DNA from: Massilia rubra
GTDB lineage: Bacteria; Pseudomonadota; Gammaproteobacteria; Burkholderiales; Burkholderiaceae_D
NCBI RefSeq assembly: GCF_011682065.1
Contig: NZ_VUYU01000002.1
Location: forward strand, 248,001 to 312,000
DNA length: 64,000 nucleotides
Direction: 5' to 3'
Below are positions 41,419 through 51,124 of the stretch, one piece after another; positions within the stretch are counted from its first letter, which is position 1; each line of letters starts with the position of its first letter. The position numbers and the translations under genes were made by a program. The notes under the pieces are model-generated. The model did no database searches. It had not been told where the DNA came from and saw nothing but the letters and a program-made list of their open reading frames with translations.

Positions 41419-42032
41419 AGCTGGCTGTTTTTGGCGCCAGCGGCGGCGTTGGCCGGCATGCCGTCGCGCAGGCACTGCAAGCCGGTCATGAGATCACGGC
41501 GCTGGTGCGCAGTGCCAGTGCCATCCCGATTGCGCATCCGCGCTTGCACATCGTGGTCGGCACCTTTGCGCAGCCGGATGCGGTGAAAGAGGTGGTGCAG
41601 GGCGCCGATGCCGTCATCAGCGTGCTCGGTGTGCGCAAGGGAGACACGTCCGCCGTCTGCACCGACGGCATGCGCGGTATCGTGCAGGCGATGAACGCGG
41701 CCGGCGCGCGCCGGCTGGTCGCATTGAGCGCCTACGGGGCGTCGGAAACCCGGAACGCCTCGCTGTTCATTCGCTTCGTGCGCCGTATCATCGCCGCCAA
41801 AATGCGCGACAAGGACAGCATGGAGATCCTGGTGCGCGCCAGTGCGCTCGACTGGACCCTGGTGCGGCCTGCGATGCTAACCAATGGCAAGCGGCGCGGC
41901 GGTTACCGGGCCGCGCCCACCTTGACGCCCGGATTGTTTGCAGGACTGTCGCGTGCGGATCTGGCTGCATTCATGCTGCATGAATGCAGCGAAGACGCTT
42001 ATCTGAGGCAGGCAGTGACTGTATCGCCATGA
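41415..42032 (+). CDS. NAD(P)-binding Rossmann protein (NmrA/SDR-like)
   Basis: The 205-residue protein begins MKLAVFGASGGVGRHAVAQAL, a GxxGxxG dinucleotide motif, and contains ADAVISVLGVRKGD and ALSAYGASETRN. It is an atypical SDR of the NAD(P)H-binding (BVR-B/YwnB-like) group, a reductase or redox sensor of unknown substrate. Its ATG overlaps the previous stop (ATGA at 41415-41418), so it is co-translated with the phosphatase. Confidence 0.8.
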   Translation: MKLAVFGASGGVGRHAVAQALQAGHEITALVRSASAIPIAHPRLHIVVGTFAQPDAVKEVVQGADAVISVLGVRKGDTSAVCTDGMRGIVQAMNAAGARRLVALSAYGASETRNASLFIRFVRRIIAAKMRDKDSMEILVRASALDWTLVRPAMLTNGKRRGGYRAAPTLTPGLFAGLSRADLAAFMLHECSEDAYLRQAVTVSP

Positions 42033-42093
42033 GCGCAGCGGCGCCGGGGAGGGCGTGTCCGCGCCAATAAATTTTTCTTGCAGGCATCAACCG

Positions 42094-42116
42094 TTATAAT
42101 GATGTACAAATCATCA
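42094..42116 (+). promoter_or_regulatory. -10 box and small inverted repeat before the large secreted protein
   Basis: TATAAT (42094-42099) with TTTTTC at 42071-42076 (17-bp spacing) forms a weak promoter. ATGATG (42098-42103) and CATCAT (42111-42116) form 6-bp arms over the start site, a possible operator. Confidence 0.4.
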
Positions 42117-42138
42117 TCTTACCTGCAGAGACCGCCAT

Positions 42139-44172
42139 ATGCTTCTCCCCAAAGCGTTGACCGCAAGATCCCTGGTCAGCCATGCCTTCGCGGCGCTGGC
42201 GCTCGGTGTGGCCGGCTCCAGCGCTGCCGACAGCGCCCCCATCCTGGACTCAGTGTGCCAGCGCCAGATGCCGCCGCTTCAGCGGATCGCCGTCGCGCGC
42301 GCCTTTGAAGCCGCCGGCGGCATGGCCTTCGAAGTGTGCATCCAGGGCAGCATCCCGGACCCCGACCCTGCGCTATGGGAAGCGATTGTCTCCATGCTCG
42401 GTAGCGAAGACCACCTTGCGCGGCGTAGCGCCCTGCGTTTGATACGCTGGAGTCAGGACGCGGACGTGGAGGCGAAGCACGCCATCGTCCTGCCCCTGCT
42501 GCACGCCCTGCTGCGCGATCCGGGAGCACGGCCCTACCGCCACCGCGTTCAGGAAGAGATGCTGCGTTATCGCAAACGCGCGCTGTTCGCCCTGCCGGAC
42601 TTCATGGACGCGGCGATGCAGGCCCAGGACGCGCAGTCCCAGCGAGCTGCCATGAGCGCGTTCCTCGAACTGGGCAGGGAGCACCCGGCGCAGATCGACC
42701 TGCTGGTGACGGTGCTCGATTCGCCAACCGTCTCCCCGTATGCGAAAGGGCTGCTGGCCAATTACATGAGCGCCACCGCCATCGCCGGGTCAAACCGGGC
42801 CGTACCAAGCCTGCAGCGCCTGATCGAACACACCACCCACTATGGCGCCGACCCGACGGGCGACCTGGTGGGCGCCTACATTCGCGCCGAAGAAGGCGGG
42901 CGCGCCGCTGCCTACCTGATGGCGCTGCGCAGCCGGAACGTCGTGCCGGACCTGGACACCGCCATCGACTATGAAGGCGACATGCACGGCATGGACAATC
43001 ACTTGATCGGTTTGCTCGACGACCCGGCGATGTCAACTGCGGCCGCCGCCACGCTGCAAGGACGCTTCCGCATGGGCCGCCTGACGGCCGTGCTGGAGCG
43101 CCAGGCCGGGGACAAGCTGCGCTCGCAAATGGCGTCGCCCGCCACGCGCGCGATGGCGATGGCGTCGATCCGCGCACTCCAACGTCCGCTCGACGGCGTC
43201 GCGCCCATGATCATGGCGTACTACCGCGGCCTGCCGCAAGCGCAAGCGGATGAGCGGCGCAATGCGTTGAAAACGCTGTATTTCAGCGGCGGTGCGGACC
43301 AGCGGCACCTGGCGTACTTGGTCACGGAACTGGTGCGCGAACTGCGCGCCGGCTACCGGGCCGGGGCCGGACAGGTGCCGCCCGCCGCCATCCTCGCCGC
43401 GCTGAAACCCGCAACGGCGATGCCGGCAAGCTCGGTGCCGGAACTGGCCGATGCGTTCAAGTTAGCCCATCGGCCCGGTAAACAATTCTGGTGGAACGAC
43501 ATGGTCCCATTCACCAACGAGCAGGGCACCATCCTGGCGTTGCTGGGAAAAACCCATTCAAGCGCCGGGGCGGCGGCGCTGGCGGCGCTACTTCCCCGCT
43601 TCGAGGAGGGCGACCGGGAACACAATCTCGCCACCTCGCTCGACTACATCGGCGCCGCGTTGATCGCGTCGGGTGACGCGGCGTTGCCGGTGCTCGAATG
43701 GCAGCTGCGGAACCGCAGCGGTATCGAGCAATCGTATGCCGAGGCCGTGCTGGCCCGTATCGATACGCCCGCCGCGAAGGATTCACTAAGCCGGCACGCC
43801 GCGCAGGTCGGTCCGGCGCTGGTCGCCGCGCTGGCGTCGGGCGGATCGGGCATGGTCGACACGCCCTGGCGCTTGCCAAGCCAGTATCTGGACGCGCGTG
43901 GGTCCGCGTTCGGCCTGGCGATTGCGCGCGTCGGCAACCTGAAGCTGGGCACCACGGCCGCCACGCTCGAGACGCTCGCGCGGGCGCTCGACGACGGCGA
44001 TTTCGACATCAAGAACGCGGCGGCCACGGCGCTGGACATGGCGCCGGAGCGCGACATGGTGCGCGATGCGGTGTTCCGCATCGCGGCCCTGGGCGCACGG
44101 CCCAGGGCCAGCGAGATGGCAGGGAGATTGACGCTCATCCCGCCGTACGATCGCGGCCCGACCTGTCAGTAA
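42139..44172 (+). CDS. Large secreted helical-repeat protein, unknown
   Basis: The 677-residue precursor has a signal peptide (residues 1-30, ALGVAGSSAA). The rest is alpha-helical with HEAT-like paired helices (for example LWEAIVSMLGSEDHLARRSALRLIRW and LETLARALDDGDFDIKNAAATALDMAP). No catalytic motif was seen. Repeat proteins of this type often bind partners. The gene is alone with its own promoter and is convergent with ackA, 75 bp away. Confidence 0.65.
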   Translation: MLLPKALTARSLVSHAFAALALGVAGSSAADSAPILDSVCQRQMPPLQRIAVARAFEAAGGMAFEVCIQGSIPDPDPALWEAIVSMLGSEDHLARRSALRLIRWSQDADVEAKHAIVLPLLHALLRDPGARPYRHRVQEEMLRYRKRALFALPDFMDAAMQAQDAQSQRAAMSAFLELGREHPAQIDLLVTVLDSPTVSPYAKGLLANYMSATAIAGSNRAVPSLQRLIEHTTHYGADPTGDLVGAYIRAEEGGRAAAYLMALRSRNVVPDLDTAIDYEGDMHGMDNHLIGLLDDPAMSTAAAATLQGRFRMGRLTAVLERQAGDKLRSQMASPATRAMAMASIRALQRPLDGVAPMIMAYYRGLPQAQADERRNALKTLYFSGGADQRHLAYLVTELVRELRAGYRAGAGQVPPAAILAALKPATAMPASSVPELADAFKLAHRPGKQFWWNDMVPFTNEQGTILALLGKTHSSAGAAALAALLPRFEEGDREHNLATSLDYIGAALIASGDAALPVLEWQLRNRSGIEQSYAEAVLARIDTPAAKDSLSRHAAQVGPALVAALASGGSGMVDTPWRLPSQYLDARGSAFGLAIARVGNLKLGTTAATLETLARALDDGDFDIKNAAATALDMAPERDMVRDAVFRIAALGARPRASEMAGRLTLIPPYDRGPTCQ

Positions 44173-44247
44173 GGCGGCGATCACCGGTGACGATGCGGAA
44201 AACGGGCCCGTGTCCCCATCCTTGGGCGCGCCGCTCGATAGCCTGTA

Positions 44248-45444
44248 TCAGGCTGCTTGCAGCAGCGCCAGCGTATGGCGCGCGATCATCAGCTCCTCGT
44301 TGGCCGGCACCACCCATACGGCCACCTTGCTGCTTGGGGTGCTGATGCAGGCGACGTCGCGCGGATTGGCGGCGTTGGCGGCCGCATCGAGCGCCACACC
44401 GAGCCAGGCGGCGTCGCGGCACACCGCTGCACGCAAGGCCACGCTGTTTTCGCCGATCCCGCCGGAGAACACCAGCGCATCGAGTCCACCCAGCGAGGCC
44501 GCCAGCGAACCGAGTTCGCGGCCGATCCGGTACACCAGCAGGTCGATCGCCAGGCGCGCCGCCGGCGCGTCGCTCTGTTCCAGCACGCGCATGTCGGACG
44601 ACATGCCCGATACGCCCAGCAGCCCCGATTGCTGATACAGCAGCTTCTGCACGGCGGCCACGTCCCAGCCCAGTTCTTCGATCAGGTACAGCACCACGCC
44701 CGGGTCGAGCGTGCCGCAGCGGGTGCCCATCGGCAGCCCGTCGACGGCGGTAAAGCCCATGGTGCTGGCCATGCTGCGCCCGGCCGCCATGGCGCACATG
44801 CTGGCGCCATTGCCCAGGTGCGCAGCGACCACCCTGGCGCCGGCCAGGCGCGCATCGGCCTGGGGCAGGCGGCTGGCGATGTATTCGTACGACAGGCCAT
44901 GAAAGCCATAGCGCCGGATGCCCAGGTCGGTAATGGCGGCCGGCAGCGCGAACGCTTGCGCCAGGGCCGGCTGGGCGGTGTGAAAAGCGGTGTCGAAGCA
45001 GCCGGTTTGCGGCACGCCCGGCGCCATCGCGCGCATGGCGCGCACGGCCGCCAGGTTGTGCGGCAGGTGCAGGGGCGCCAGCGGCACCAGTTTGTCCAGC
45101 GCGGCGAGCACCTTGTCGTCGAGCGCTTGCGGGCCGCTGTAGTGCATGCCGCCGTGGACGATGCGATGGCCAACGGCGGCAATCCGGTGGCCTTGCAGGC
45201 GCTGTTCCACGAAATCGATCAGATGGCGCATGCCGGCCGCATGGTCCAGTGGCGCATCGCTCCATGTCTGTTCGCCGAGCGTGGCGCCCTTGGCGTCCTT
45301 GGCGATGAAACGGGTAGGCCCGCTGTACAGATTGTCGATGCTGCCCTTGAGCAGCAAGTCGAGCGTGGAACCGGTAAACAGCGTGAACTTGATGCTCGAC
45401 GAGCCGGCGTTGATGACGACGATGCAGTCGTTCGGCGCCTCCAT
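44248..45444 (-). CDS. ackA: Acetate kinase
   Basis: The 398-residue protein of the acetate/propionate kinase (ASKHA) family has the N-terminal VINAGSSSIKFTLF, the GHRIVHGG and the AAHLGNGASM motifs. It makes acetyl-phosphate from acetate and ATP or the reverse. Its start ATG shares one base with the stop of the upstream acyltransferase (TGATG at 45442-45446), so both are expressed together. Propionate could be an alternative substrate. Confidence 0.9.
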   Translation of the reverse strand: MEAPNDCIVVINAGSSSIKFTLFTGSTLDLLLKGSIDNLYSGPTRFIAKDAKGATLGEQTWSDAPLDHAAGMRHLIDFVEQRLQGHRIAAVGHRIVHGGMHYSGPQALDDKVLAALDKLVPLAPLHLPHNLAAVRAMRAMAPGVPQTGCFDTAFHTAQPALAQAFALPAAITDLGIRRYGFHGLSYEYIASRLPQADARLAGARVVAAHLGNGASMCAMAAGRSMASTMGFTAVDGLPMGTRCGTLDPGVVLYLIEELGWDVAAVQKLLYQQSGLLGVSGMSSDMRVLEQSDAPAARLAIDLLVYRIGRELGSLAASLGGLDALVFSGGIGENSVALRAAVCRDAAWLGVALDAAANAANPRDVACISTPSSKVAVWVVPANEELMIARHTLALLQAA

Positions 45445-46394
45445 CACAGGCCCAGGGTCTTCACGCCGGTCAGGCGGCTTTGGGCGACGAGCACCGCCAC
45501 CGCGCACGAGGCCAGACGCGCGGCCAGCGAATCGGCGCGGCTGGTCAGCACCAGCGGCACGCGCGCGCCGAGCACGATGCCGGCCGCCGCCGCATTGGCC
45601 ATGAAACTGAGGCTCTTGGCCAGCATGTTGCCTGCCTCAAGGTCGGGGGCGACCAAAATATTCGCCCGTCCAGCCACCGGCGAGACCAGGTCCTTGATCG
45701 CCGCCGCTTCCGGGTCGATGGCGTTGTCCATGGCCAGCGGGCCGTCGACCAGGGCGCCCGTGATCTGGCCACGATCGGCCATCTTGCACAGGGCCGCGGC
45801 GTCGATGGTGGACGGCATCTTGGCGTTCACGGTTTCCACCGCCGCCAGGATCGCCACCCGCACTTCCGGAAACCGCAGGATGTGCGCCAGGTCGATCGCG
45901 TTTTGCACGATATCGACCTTGTCGGACAAGGTGGGAATGATATTGACGGCGGCATCCGTGATAATCAGCGGCTCGTCGCGGCCCGGCACGTCCATCACGA
46001 AGCAGTGGCTCAGGCGGCGCGCGGTGCGCAGGCCGGTATCGGCGGCCACCACGGCGCCCATCAGTTCGTCGGTATGCAGGCTGCCCTTCATCAGGATGGC
46101 GGCGCTGCCGTCGCGTACCAGTTCGACGGCGCGCCTGGCCGATGCATGGCTGTGCTCGGTGTCGTGGAGCGGCAGGGCCGAGATGTCCAGGTCGGCCTCG
46201 GCGGCGGCGCGTTCGATGCGCGCGCGCGGGCCGACCAGGATCGGCGTGATCAGGCCGAGGCGGGCCGCGTGCAGCGCCGCTTCGAGGGCGTGGCGGTCGC
46301 ACGGGTGCGCCAGCGCCACGGTCACGGGGCCGGCCGCGCGCGCCAGGTCGATCAAACGGTCAAAGTACGGATGTGGCACGGATGAGACGGTCAT
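45444..46394 (-). CDS. Phosphate acetyl/butyryltransferase
   Basis: The 316-residue enzyme belongs to the PTA_PTB family (PF01515). It has MKGSLHTDELM, NILVAPDLEAGNMLAKSL and GARVPLVLTSRAD, all typical. It transfers an acyl group between CoA and phosphate. Pta-like short forms (about 320 residues) without the DRTGG domain are common partners of ackA, and the overlap with ackA supports phosphotransacetylase function. A phosphotransbutyrylase is possible. Confidence 0.85.
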   Translation of the reverse strand: MTVSSVPHPYFDRLIDLARAAGPVTVALAHPCDRHALEAALHAARLGLITPILVGPRARIERAAAEADLDISALPLHDTEHSHASARRAVELVRDGSAAILMKGSLHTDELMGAVVAADTGLRTARRLSHCFVMDVPGRDEPLIITDAAVNIIPTLSDKVDIVQNAIDLAHILRFPEVRVAILAAVETVNAKMPSTIDAAALCKMADRGQITGALVDGPLAMDNAIDPEAAAIKDLVSPVAGRANILVAPDLEAGNMLAKSLSFMANAAAAGIVLGARVPLVLTSRADSLAARLASCAVAVLVAQSRLTGVKTLGL

Positions 46395-46479
46395 GGTTTC
46401 TCCCAGATTGAGCGCGCGATCATAGCAGTAAAACAATGACAGCCTTTTCCGCTTGCATGCGGCCGTGTAAAATCGGCGC

Positions 46480-47085
46480 ATGACGACACTTTGCGGATCT
46501 ATCGACACCGGTTCAGCGCCTGATGATCCGGATCAGACGCTTTGCTGGCAAGCGCTGGGCATCGCACCGACCACCGATTTTGCCGCGATCGAGCGTGCCT
46601 ACGCCGCGCAGGCGGACCTGCCCACGTATTGGCGCGACCTGGTCGGCGCCATCAGGCTGCGACGCCTTTACCAGGACGCGCTGGCTGCGGCTGATCGGGC
46701 TCGCCCGGGCGGCGAGACGTTCAAGTCCGCCGATCTGTCCAGGCGCATTCTCTCGACCTGGAAGCAGGGTGGCGACCAGGCGCTGCTGGCCGCCTGGCCG
46801 GCCATTCTTGACACGCTCGACAAGCTGCACAGGGACGACTGGATGTACGCGTCGAAGGCGCTGGCCCACGTCGTTCTGGGGAACCGGGCCTTGCCGCTTC
46901 GTTTCGTAGACGCGCTGCGGCGGCATTTTGTCTGGGCCGGCATCCAAGGACGCTGGCTCTGCCTGTCAATCGAAGATACCGAGGAATTGCGGCAGCGCAT
47001 GATCCAGGTCATACGCGAGGTCAGTGCGCTCGACGCCATGACCGGCCTGGCCATGCGCGATCAGTCGGCAGCCGCCCGGCTCTGA
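46480..47085 (+). CDS. Hypothetical protein, J-domain-like helical segment
   Basis: The 201-residue soluble protein has an N-terminal CWQALGIAPTTDFAAIERAYAAQ, which has the helix pattern of a J-domain start but without HPD, and otherwise mostly helices. No catalytic motif. It lies 136 bp before thrC, in the place where many betaproteobacteria have hom, and is divergent from the pta-like gene. I cannot assign a function. Confidence 0.6.
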   Translation: MTTLCGSIDTGSAPDDPDQTLCWQALGIAPTTDFAAIERAYAAQADLPTYWRDLVGAIRLRRLYQDALAAADRARPGGETFKSADLSRRILSTWKQGGDQALLAAWPAILDTLDKLHRDDWMYASKALAHVVLGNRALPLRFVDALRRHFVWAGIQGRWLCLSIEDTEELRQRMIQVIREVSALDAMTGLAMRDQSAAARL

Positions 47086-47132
47086 GGCGAAGCCGGCGTG
47101 TTTGCCGTCAAAAGACGGAAATGTGCGCCGAT

Positions 47133-47162
47133 TTCGCATGCGATGGCGCAGCGCACTATAAT
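47133..47162 (+). promoter_or_regulatory. Promoter of thrC-moeA-moaD
   Basis: TTCGCA (47133-47138) and TATAAT (47157-47162) are separated by 18 bp, with an expected leader of about 50-55 nt before the ATG at 47222. Confidence 0.55.
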
Positions 47163-47221
47163 AAACGTCCGATCGCATTGTTCTGCTCCCCGCTGTCAGC
47201 CAAAACGGACCTACCAACTCT

Positions 47222-48697
47222 ATGCACTACGTGTCTACCCGCGCCGCCAAGGCCACCGCTTCGCAAGCTCCCCAACAATTCTCCGACATCCTGCTGGGCG
47301 GCCTCGCGCCCGACGGCGGCTTGTACCTGCCGGCCGAATATCCGCAGGTAAGCGGCGCCGAACTCGATGCCTGGCGCAAGCTGTCGTACGCCGACCTGGC
47401 CTTCGAGATCCTGAAAAAGTTCGCGACCGACATTCCCGAAGCGGACCTCAAAAAGCTCACCAAGAAGACCTACACGGCCGATGTCTACCGCAACGTGCGC
47501 AAGGGCGAAAAAAGCGCCGACATCACGCCGCTGCGCATCCTCGAACAACATGGCGATAAGACGCTGATCCTGCAGGCGCTGTCGAACGGCCCGACCCTGG
47601 CCTTCAAGGACATGGCGATGCAGTTGCTGGGCAACCTGTTCGAATACACCCTGGCCAAGGATGGCGCGGAATTGAACATCTTCGGCGCCACTTCGGGCGA
47701 CACCGGCAGCGCCGCCGAATACGCCATGCGCGGCAAGAAGGGCATCCGCGTGTTCATGCTCTCGCCGCACAAGAAAATGAGCGCCTTCCAGAGCGCGCAA
47801 ATGTTCAGTCTCCAGGACCCGAACATCTTCAACATCGCCGTCGAAGGCGTGTTCGACGACTGCCAGGACCTGGTCAAGGCGGTCTCCAACGACCTGCCGT
47901 TCAAGGCCAAGCAAAAAATCGGCACCGTCAACTCGATCAACTGGGCGCGCGTGGTCGCGCAGGTGGTGTACTACTTCCGCGGCTACCTCGCGGCCACCAC
48001 CGAGAATACGCAAAAAGTCTCGTTCACGGTCCCGTCGGGGAACTTCGGCAATATCTGCGCCGGTCACATCGCCCGCATGATGGGCCTGCCGATCGACCGC
48101 CTGGTGGCCGCCACCAACGAGAACGACGTCCTCGACGAATTCTTCCGCACCGGCGTGTACCGCGTGCGCAAGTCGACCGAAACGTACCACACCAGCAGCC
48201 CGTCGATGGACATCTCCAAGGCGTCCAACTTCGAGCGCTTCATCTACGACCTGGTGGGGCGCGACGCCGAGCGCGTGCGCGCGCTGTTCCACAAGGTAGA
48301 AACCCAGGGCGGCTTCGACCTGTCGGGCAAGCCGGGCAGCGACGGCGACGAATTCAAGCTGGTGTCGAACTACGGTTTCTCGTCGGGTAAATCGACCCAC
48401 AAGGATCGCCTCGACACCATCCGCGACGTGGCCGACGACTTCGACATCACCATCGACACCCACACCGCCGACGGCATCAAGGTGGCGCGCCAGTACATGG
48501 CGCCGGGCGTGCCGATGATCGTGCTCGAAACCGCGCTGGCGGCCAAGTTCAACGAAACCATCCTCGACGCGCTGGGCGTGGACGCCGAGCGTCCGCCAGG
48601 GTTCGAAGATATCGAATCGCTGCCGCAGAAGTTCGTCGTCATGCCGGCGGACGTGGCGCAGATGCAGGCTTACATCGCCGCCAACACGGGTCTGTAA
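47222..48697 (+). CDS. thrC: Threonine synthase
   Basis: The 491-residue PLP enzyme converts O-phosphohomoserine to threonine. The PLP lysine is K129 in NGPTLAFKDMAMQ, and ATSGDTGSAA is the phosphate-binding loop. It starts MHYVSTRAA, usual for the long bacterial type. In related genomes hom (homoserine dehydrogenase) precedes it; here it does not. It is followed after 4 bp by moeA, a conserved pairing with no obvious pathway link. Confidence 0.95.
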   Translation: MHYVSTRAAKATASQAPQQFSDILLGGLAPDGGLYLPAEYPQVSGAELDAWRKLSYADLAFEILKKFATDIPEADLKKLTKKTYTADVYRNVRKGEKSADITPLRILEQHGDKTLILQALSNGPTLAFKDMAMQLLGNLFEYTLAKDGAELNIFGATSGDTGSAAEYAMRGKKGIRVFMLSPHKKMSAFQSAQMFSLQDPNIFNIAVEGVFDDCQDLVKAVSNDLPFKAKQKIGTVNSINWARVVAQVVYYFRGYLAATTENTQKVSFTVPSGNFGNICAGHIARMMGLPIDRLVAATNENDVLDEFFRTGVYRVRKSTETYHTSSPSMDISKASNFERFIYDLVGRDAERVRALFHKVETQGGFDLSGKPGSDGDEFKLVSNYGFSSGKSTHKDRLDTIRDVADDFDITIDTHTADGIKVARQYMAPGVPMIVLETALAAKFNETILDALGVDAERPPGFEDIESLPQKFVVMPADVAQMQAYIAANTGL

Positions 48698-48701
48698 CAG
48701 C

Positions 48702-49958
48702 ATGGCAAACGAATCACCCAAGAGCCGCGCGCCGATGCTGTCGGTGCGCGAGGCGCTCGACTTCCTGGAAGGCGCGGCGCGCCCCGTGCATGAAACGCAA
48801 ATCGTGCAGACCCTGGGCGCCAACGGCCGCGTGCTGGCCGCCTCCCAGGTCTCGACCATCGACGTACCGTCCGCCGACAACACGCAGATGGACGGTTACG
48901 CCGTGCGCGCGGCCGATTGCGCCGGCGGCGCGGCCACCTTGACGGTCACCCAGCGCATCCCGGCCGGCACGGTCGGCAAACCGTTGGAAGCCGGCAGCGC
49001 GGCGCGCATCTTCACCGGCGCCATGATCCCGCAAGGAGCGGACGCGGTCGTGATGCAGGAACAGTGCGAAGCTGGTCCCGACGACACGGTGACCATCATG
49101 CACGCGCCGCAAGCGGGCGAATGGATTCGCCGCGCCGGCGAAGACATTCAAGCGGGCGGCGTTATCCTGGCCGCCGGCACGCGATTGCGCAGCCAGGAAC
49201 TGGGCCTGGCCGCCTCGGTCGGCCTGGCCAACCTGCCGGTGTACCGCCGCTTGCGGGTGGCGGTGTTTTTCACCGGCGACGAGCTGACCATGCCGGGCGA
49301 AGCGCCGGGCGGGCAACTGGCGCCGGGCGCCATCTACAATTCGAACCGCTTTACCCTGCGTGCGCTGCTGGAGAACCTGGGCTGCGCGATTTCCGACTTC
49401 GGCATCGTGCCCGATACCCTGGAGGCGACCCGCGAGACCTTGCGCAACGCCGCGCGCCAGAACGACTTGATCATCACCTCGGGCGGCGTGTCGGTCGGCG
49501 AGGAAGACCATATCAAACCGGCGGTGGAGGCCGAAGGGCGCCTGAACATGTGGCAGATCGCCGTCAAGCCGGGCAAGCCGCTGGCCTTCGGCGAAGTCGA
49601 TCGCGATGGCGGATCGGCGTTCTTCCTCGGCTTGCCCGGCAATCCGGTGTCGAGTTTCGTCACGTTTTTGCTGTTCGTGCGTCCGTTCATCCTGCGCTTG
49701 CAGGGCGTCGCCGGCAGCGTCGAGCCGCGTGCGTACGCCATGCGCGCCGATTTCGACTGGCCGAAGGCCGACCGCCGCAATGAGTTCCTGCGCGTGCGCA
49801 TCAACGACGCCGGCGGGCTCGATCTGTTCCCCAACCAGAGTTCGGGCGTGCTCACGTCCACCGTCTGGGGCGACGGCCTGCTCGATAATCCCGCCGGCCA
49901 GGCCATCAAGGCGGGCGACATCGTGCGCTTCCTCCCATTTAGCGAATTACTGCATTAG
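48702..49958 (+). CDS. moeA: Molybdopterin molybdenumtransferase MoeA
   Basis: The 418-residue protein inserts molybdenum into molybdopterin-AMP. It has MDGYAVRA (PDNTQMDGYAV), the SVGEEDH motif and FLGLPGNPVSSFVTF. The N-terminal LSVREALDFLEG opening is typical. It is read with thrC (4-bp gap) and moaD (6-bp gap). Confidence 0.95.
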   Translation: MANESPKSRAPMLSVREALDFLEGAARPVHETQIVQTLGANGRVLAASQVSTIDVPSADNTQMDGYAVRAADCAGGAATLTVTQRIPAGTVGKPLEAGSAARIFTGAMIPQGADAVVMQEQCEAGPDDTVTIMHAPQAGEWIRRAGEDIQAGGVILAAGTRLRSQELGLAASVGLANLPVYRRLRVAVFFTGDELTMPGEAPGGQLAPGAIYNSNRFTLRALLENLGCAISDFGIVPDTLEATRETLRNAARQNDLIITSGGVSVGEEDHIKPAVEAEGRLNMWQIAVKPGKPLAFGEVDRDGGSAFFLGLPGNPVSSFVTFLLFVRPFILRLQGVAGSVEPRAYAMRADFDWPKADRRNEFLRVRINDAGGLDLFPNQSSGVLTSTVWGDGLLDNPAGQAIKAGDIVRFLPFSELLH

Positions 49959-49964
49959 GCATCG

Positions 49965-50222
49965 ATGAACATTACACTGCGTTTTTTCGCCAGCGTGCGC
50001 GAAGCACTTGGCTCGTCCCAGGAAACCGTTACTCTTCCAGCAGGGATCGACACGGTCGGCCAGGTGCGCCGCCACCTGATGGAGCGCGGCGAGAAGTGGG
50101 AGCAGGCCCTGTCGGAGCAGCGCGCCCTGCGCATGGCCTGCAACCAGGTCATGTGCGGTCCCGACCAGGTGGTGGAAGAGGGCGCCGAAGTGGCGTTCTT
50201 CCCGCCCGTGACGGGCGGCTGA
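49965..50222 (+). CDS. moaD: Molybdopterin synthase small subunit MoaD
   Basis: The 85-residue ubiquitin-like protein ends VTGG, whose terminal Gly-Gly is thiocarboxylated as the sulfur donor for MoaE. The body matches ITLRFFASVREALG. The usual next gene moaE is absent; instead the malonate gene mdcH ends 5 bp away on the other strand, so a gene-order break occurs right here. Confidence 0.92.
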   Translation: MNITLRFFASVREALGSSQETVTLPAGIDTVGQVRRHLMERGEKWEQALSEQRALRMACNQVMCGPDQVVEEGAEVAFFPPVTGG

Positions 50223-50227
50223 AGCGA

Positions 50228-51124
50228 CTATTCCTGACGCCCGACCCAGGCGGCCACGCCGTCGATGCTGCGAAAATCCGCCACCGAGCGGCAGGCAATG
50301 CGCGGATGGCGCGCCTGCATCATGCGCGCCAGGGCCGACCCTGGCCCCAGTTCCAGCGCCACCGTGACGCCGGCTTCCGCCGCCGCGTCCATGCAGTCGC
50401 TCCAGCGGATCGTTTGCACCAGCTGGCGCGATAATTCATCCATGGCCTGCGTTTTTGTGTGCAGCGCCAGCGCGCCCACGCCGCCGAGCACCGGACACGC
50501 CGGCGTGGCAAACCGCAGCGATTGCAGGGCCGCGTCGAAAGCCGGACGGGCCGGCGCCATCAGCGACGTATGCGACGCTACCGCGACCGGCAGGCGCTGG
50601 AGTTTTGCGCCTTCGGCGGCCACCGCATCGCCCAGCGCCGCAAGATCGCTCGCCAGCCCGCCGGCGATGCAGGCATCGTAGCCGTTGACGATCGCGATTT
50701 CATATCCGTATTGCGCAAGCAGTGCGGCGGCTTTCTCGATCGCCATCCCGCTGATGGCGACCAGCGCCTGTCCTGGCCCGGCACGGGCCGCATCATCCAT
50801 CGCCGTAGCCCGTACCCGGCTTAGCGCAATGGCGTCGAGCGGCGCCAGCGCGCCCGCCACCGACCATGCGGCCACTTCACCGATGCTGTAACCGGCGGCC
50901 AGCATTGGCGTGGGCAGGTGCGCGCGCAGCGCTTCCCACACCGCCAGCGCGGCAGCGACGATCGATGGCTGGGCCGCCGCGTTATCGAACAGCGTGGCGG
51001 TATCGAGGCGAATGCCTGCCTGGTCGAGCAGGGCGGCTGCGGCCGGGTTGGTGCGGGCCAGGTCGAACATGCCCGCGTGCTGGCCGCCCTGGCCCGAACA
51101 CATGATGAACAAACCTTGCGTCAT
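50228..51124 (-). CDS. mdcH: Malonate decarboxylase subunit epsilon (malonyl transferase)
   Basis: The 298-residue protein has the acyltransferase fold of FabD: CSGQGGQHAGMF, the nucleophile GYSIGEVAAW, and VASHTSLM with the catalytic His. It loads malonate onto the holo carrier. It is last in the operon and its ATG overlaps the mdcB stop (ATGA). Confidence 0.92.
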   Translation of the reverse strand: MTQGLFIMCSGQGGQHAGMFDLARTNPAAAALLDQAGIRLDTATLFDNAAAQPSIVAAALAVWEALRAHLPTPMLAAGYSIGEVAAWSVAGALAPLDAIALSRVRATAMDDAARAGPGQALVAISGMAIEKAAALLAQYGYEIAIVNGYDACIAGGLASDLAALGDAVAAEGAKLQRLPVAVASHTSLMAPARPAFDAALQSLRFATPACPVLGGVGALALHTKTQAMDELSRQLVQTIRWSDCMDAAAEAGVTVALELGPGSALARMMQARHPRIACRSVADFRSIDGVAAWVGRQE

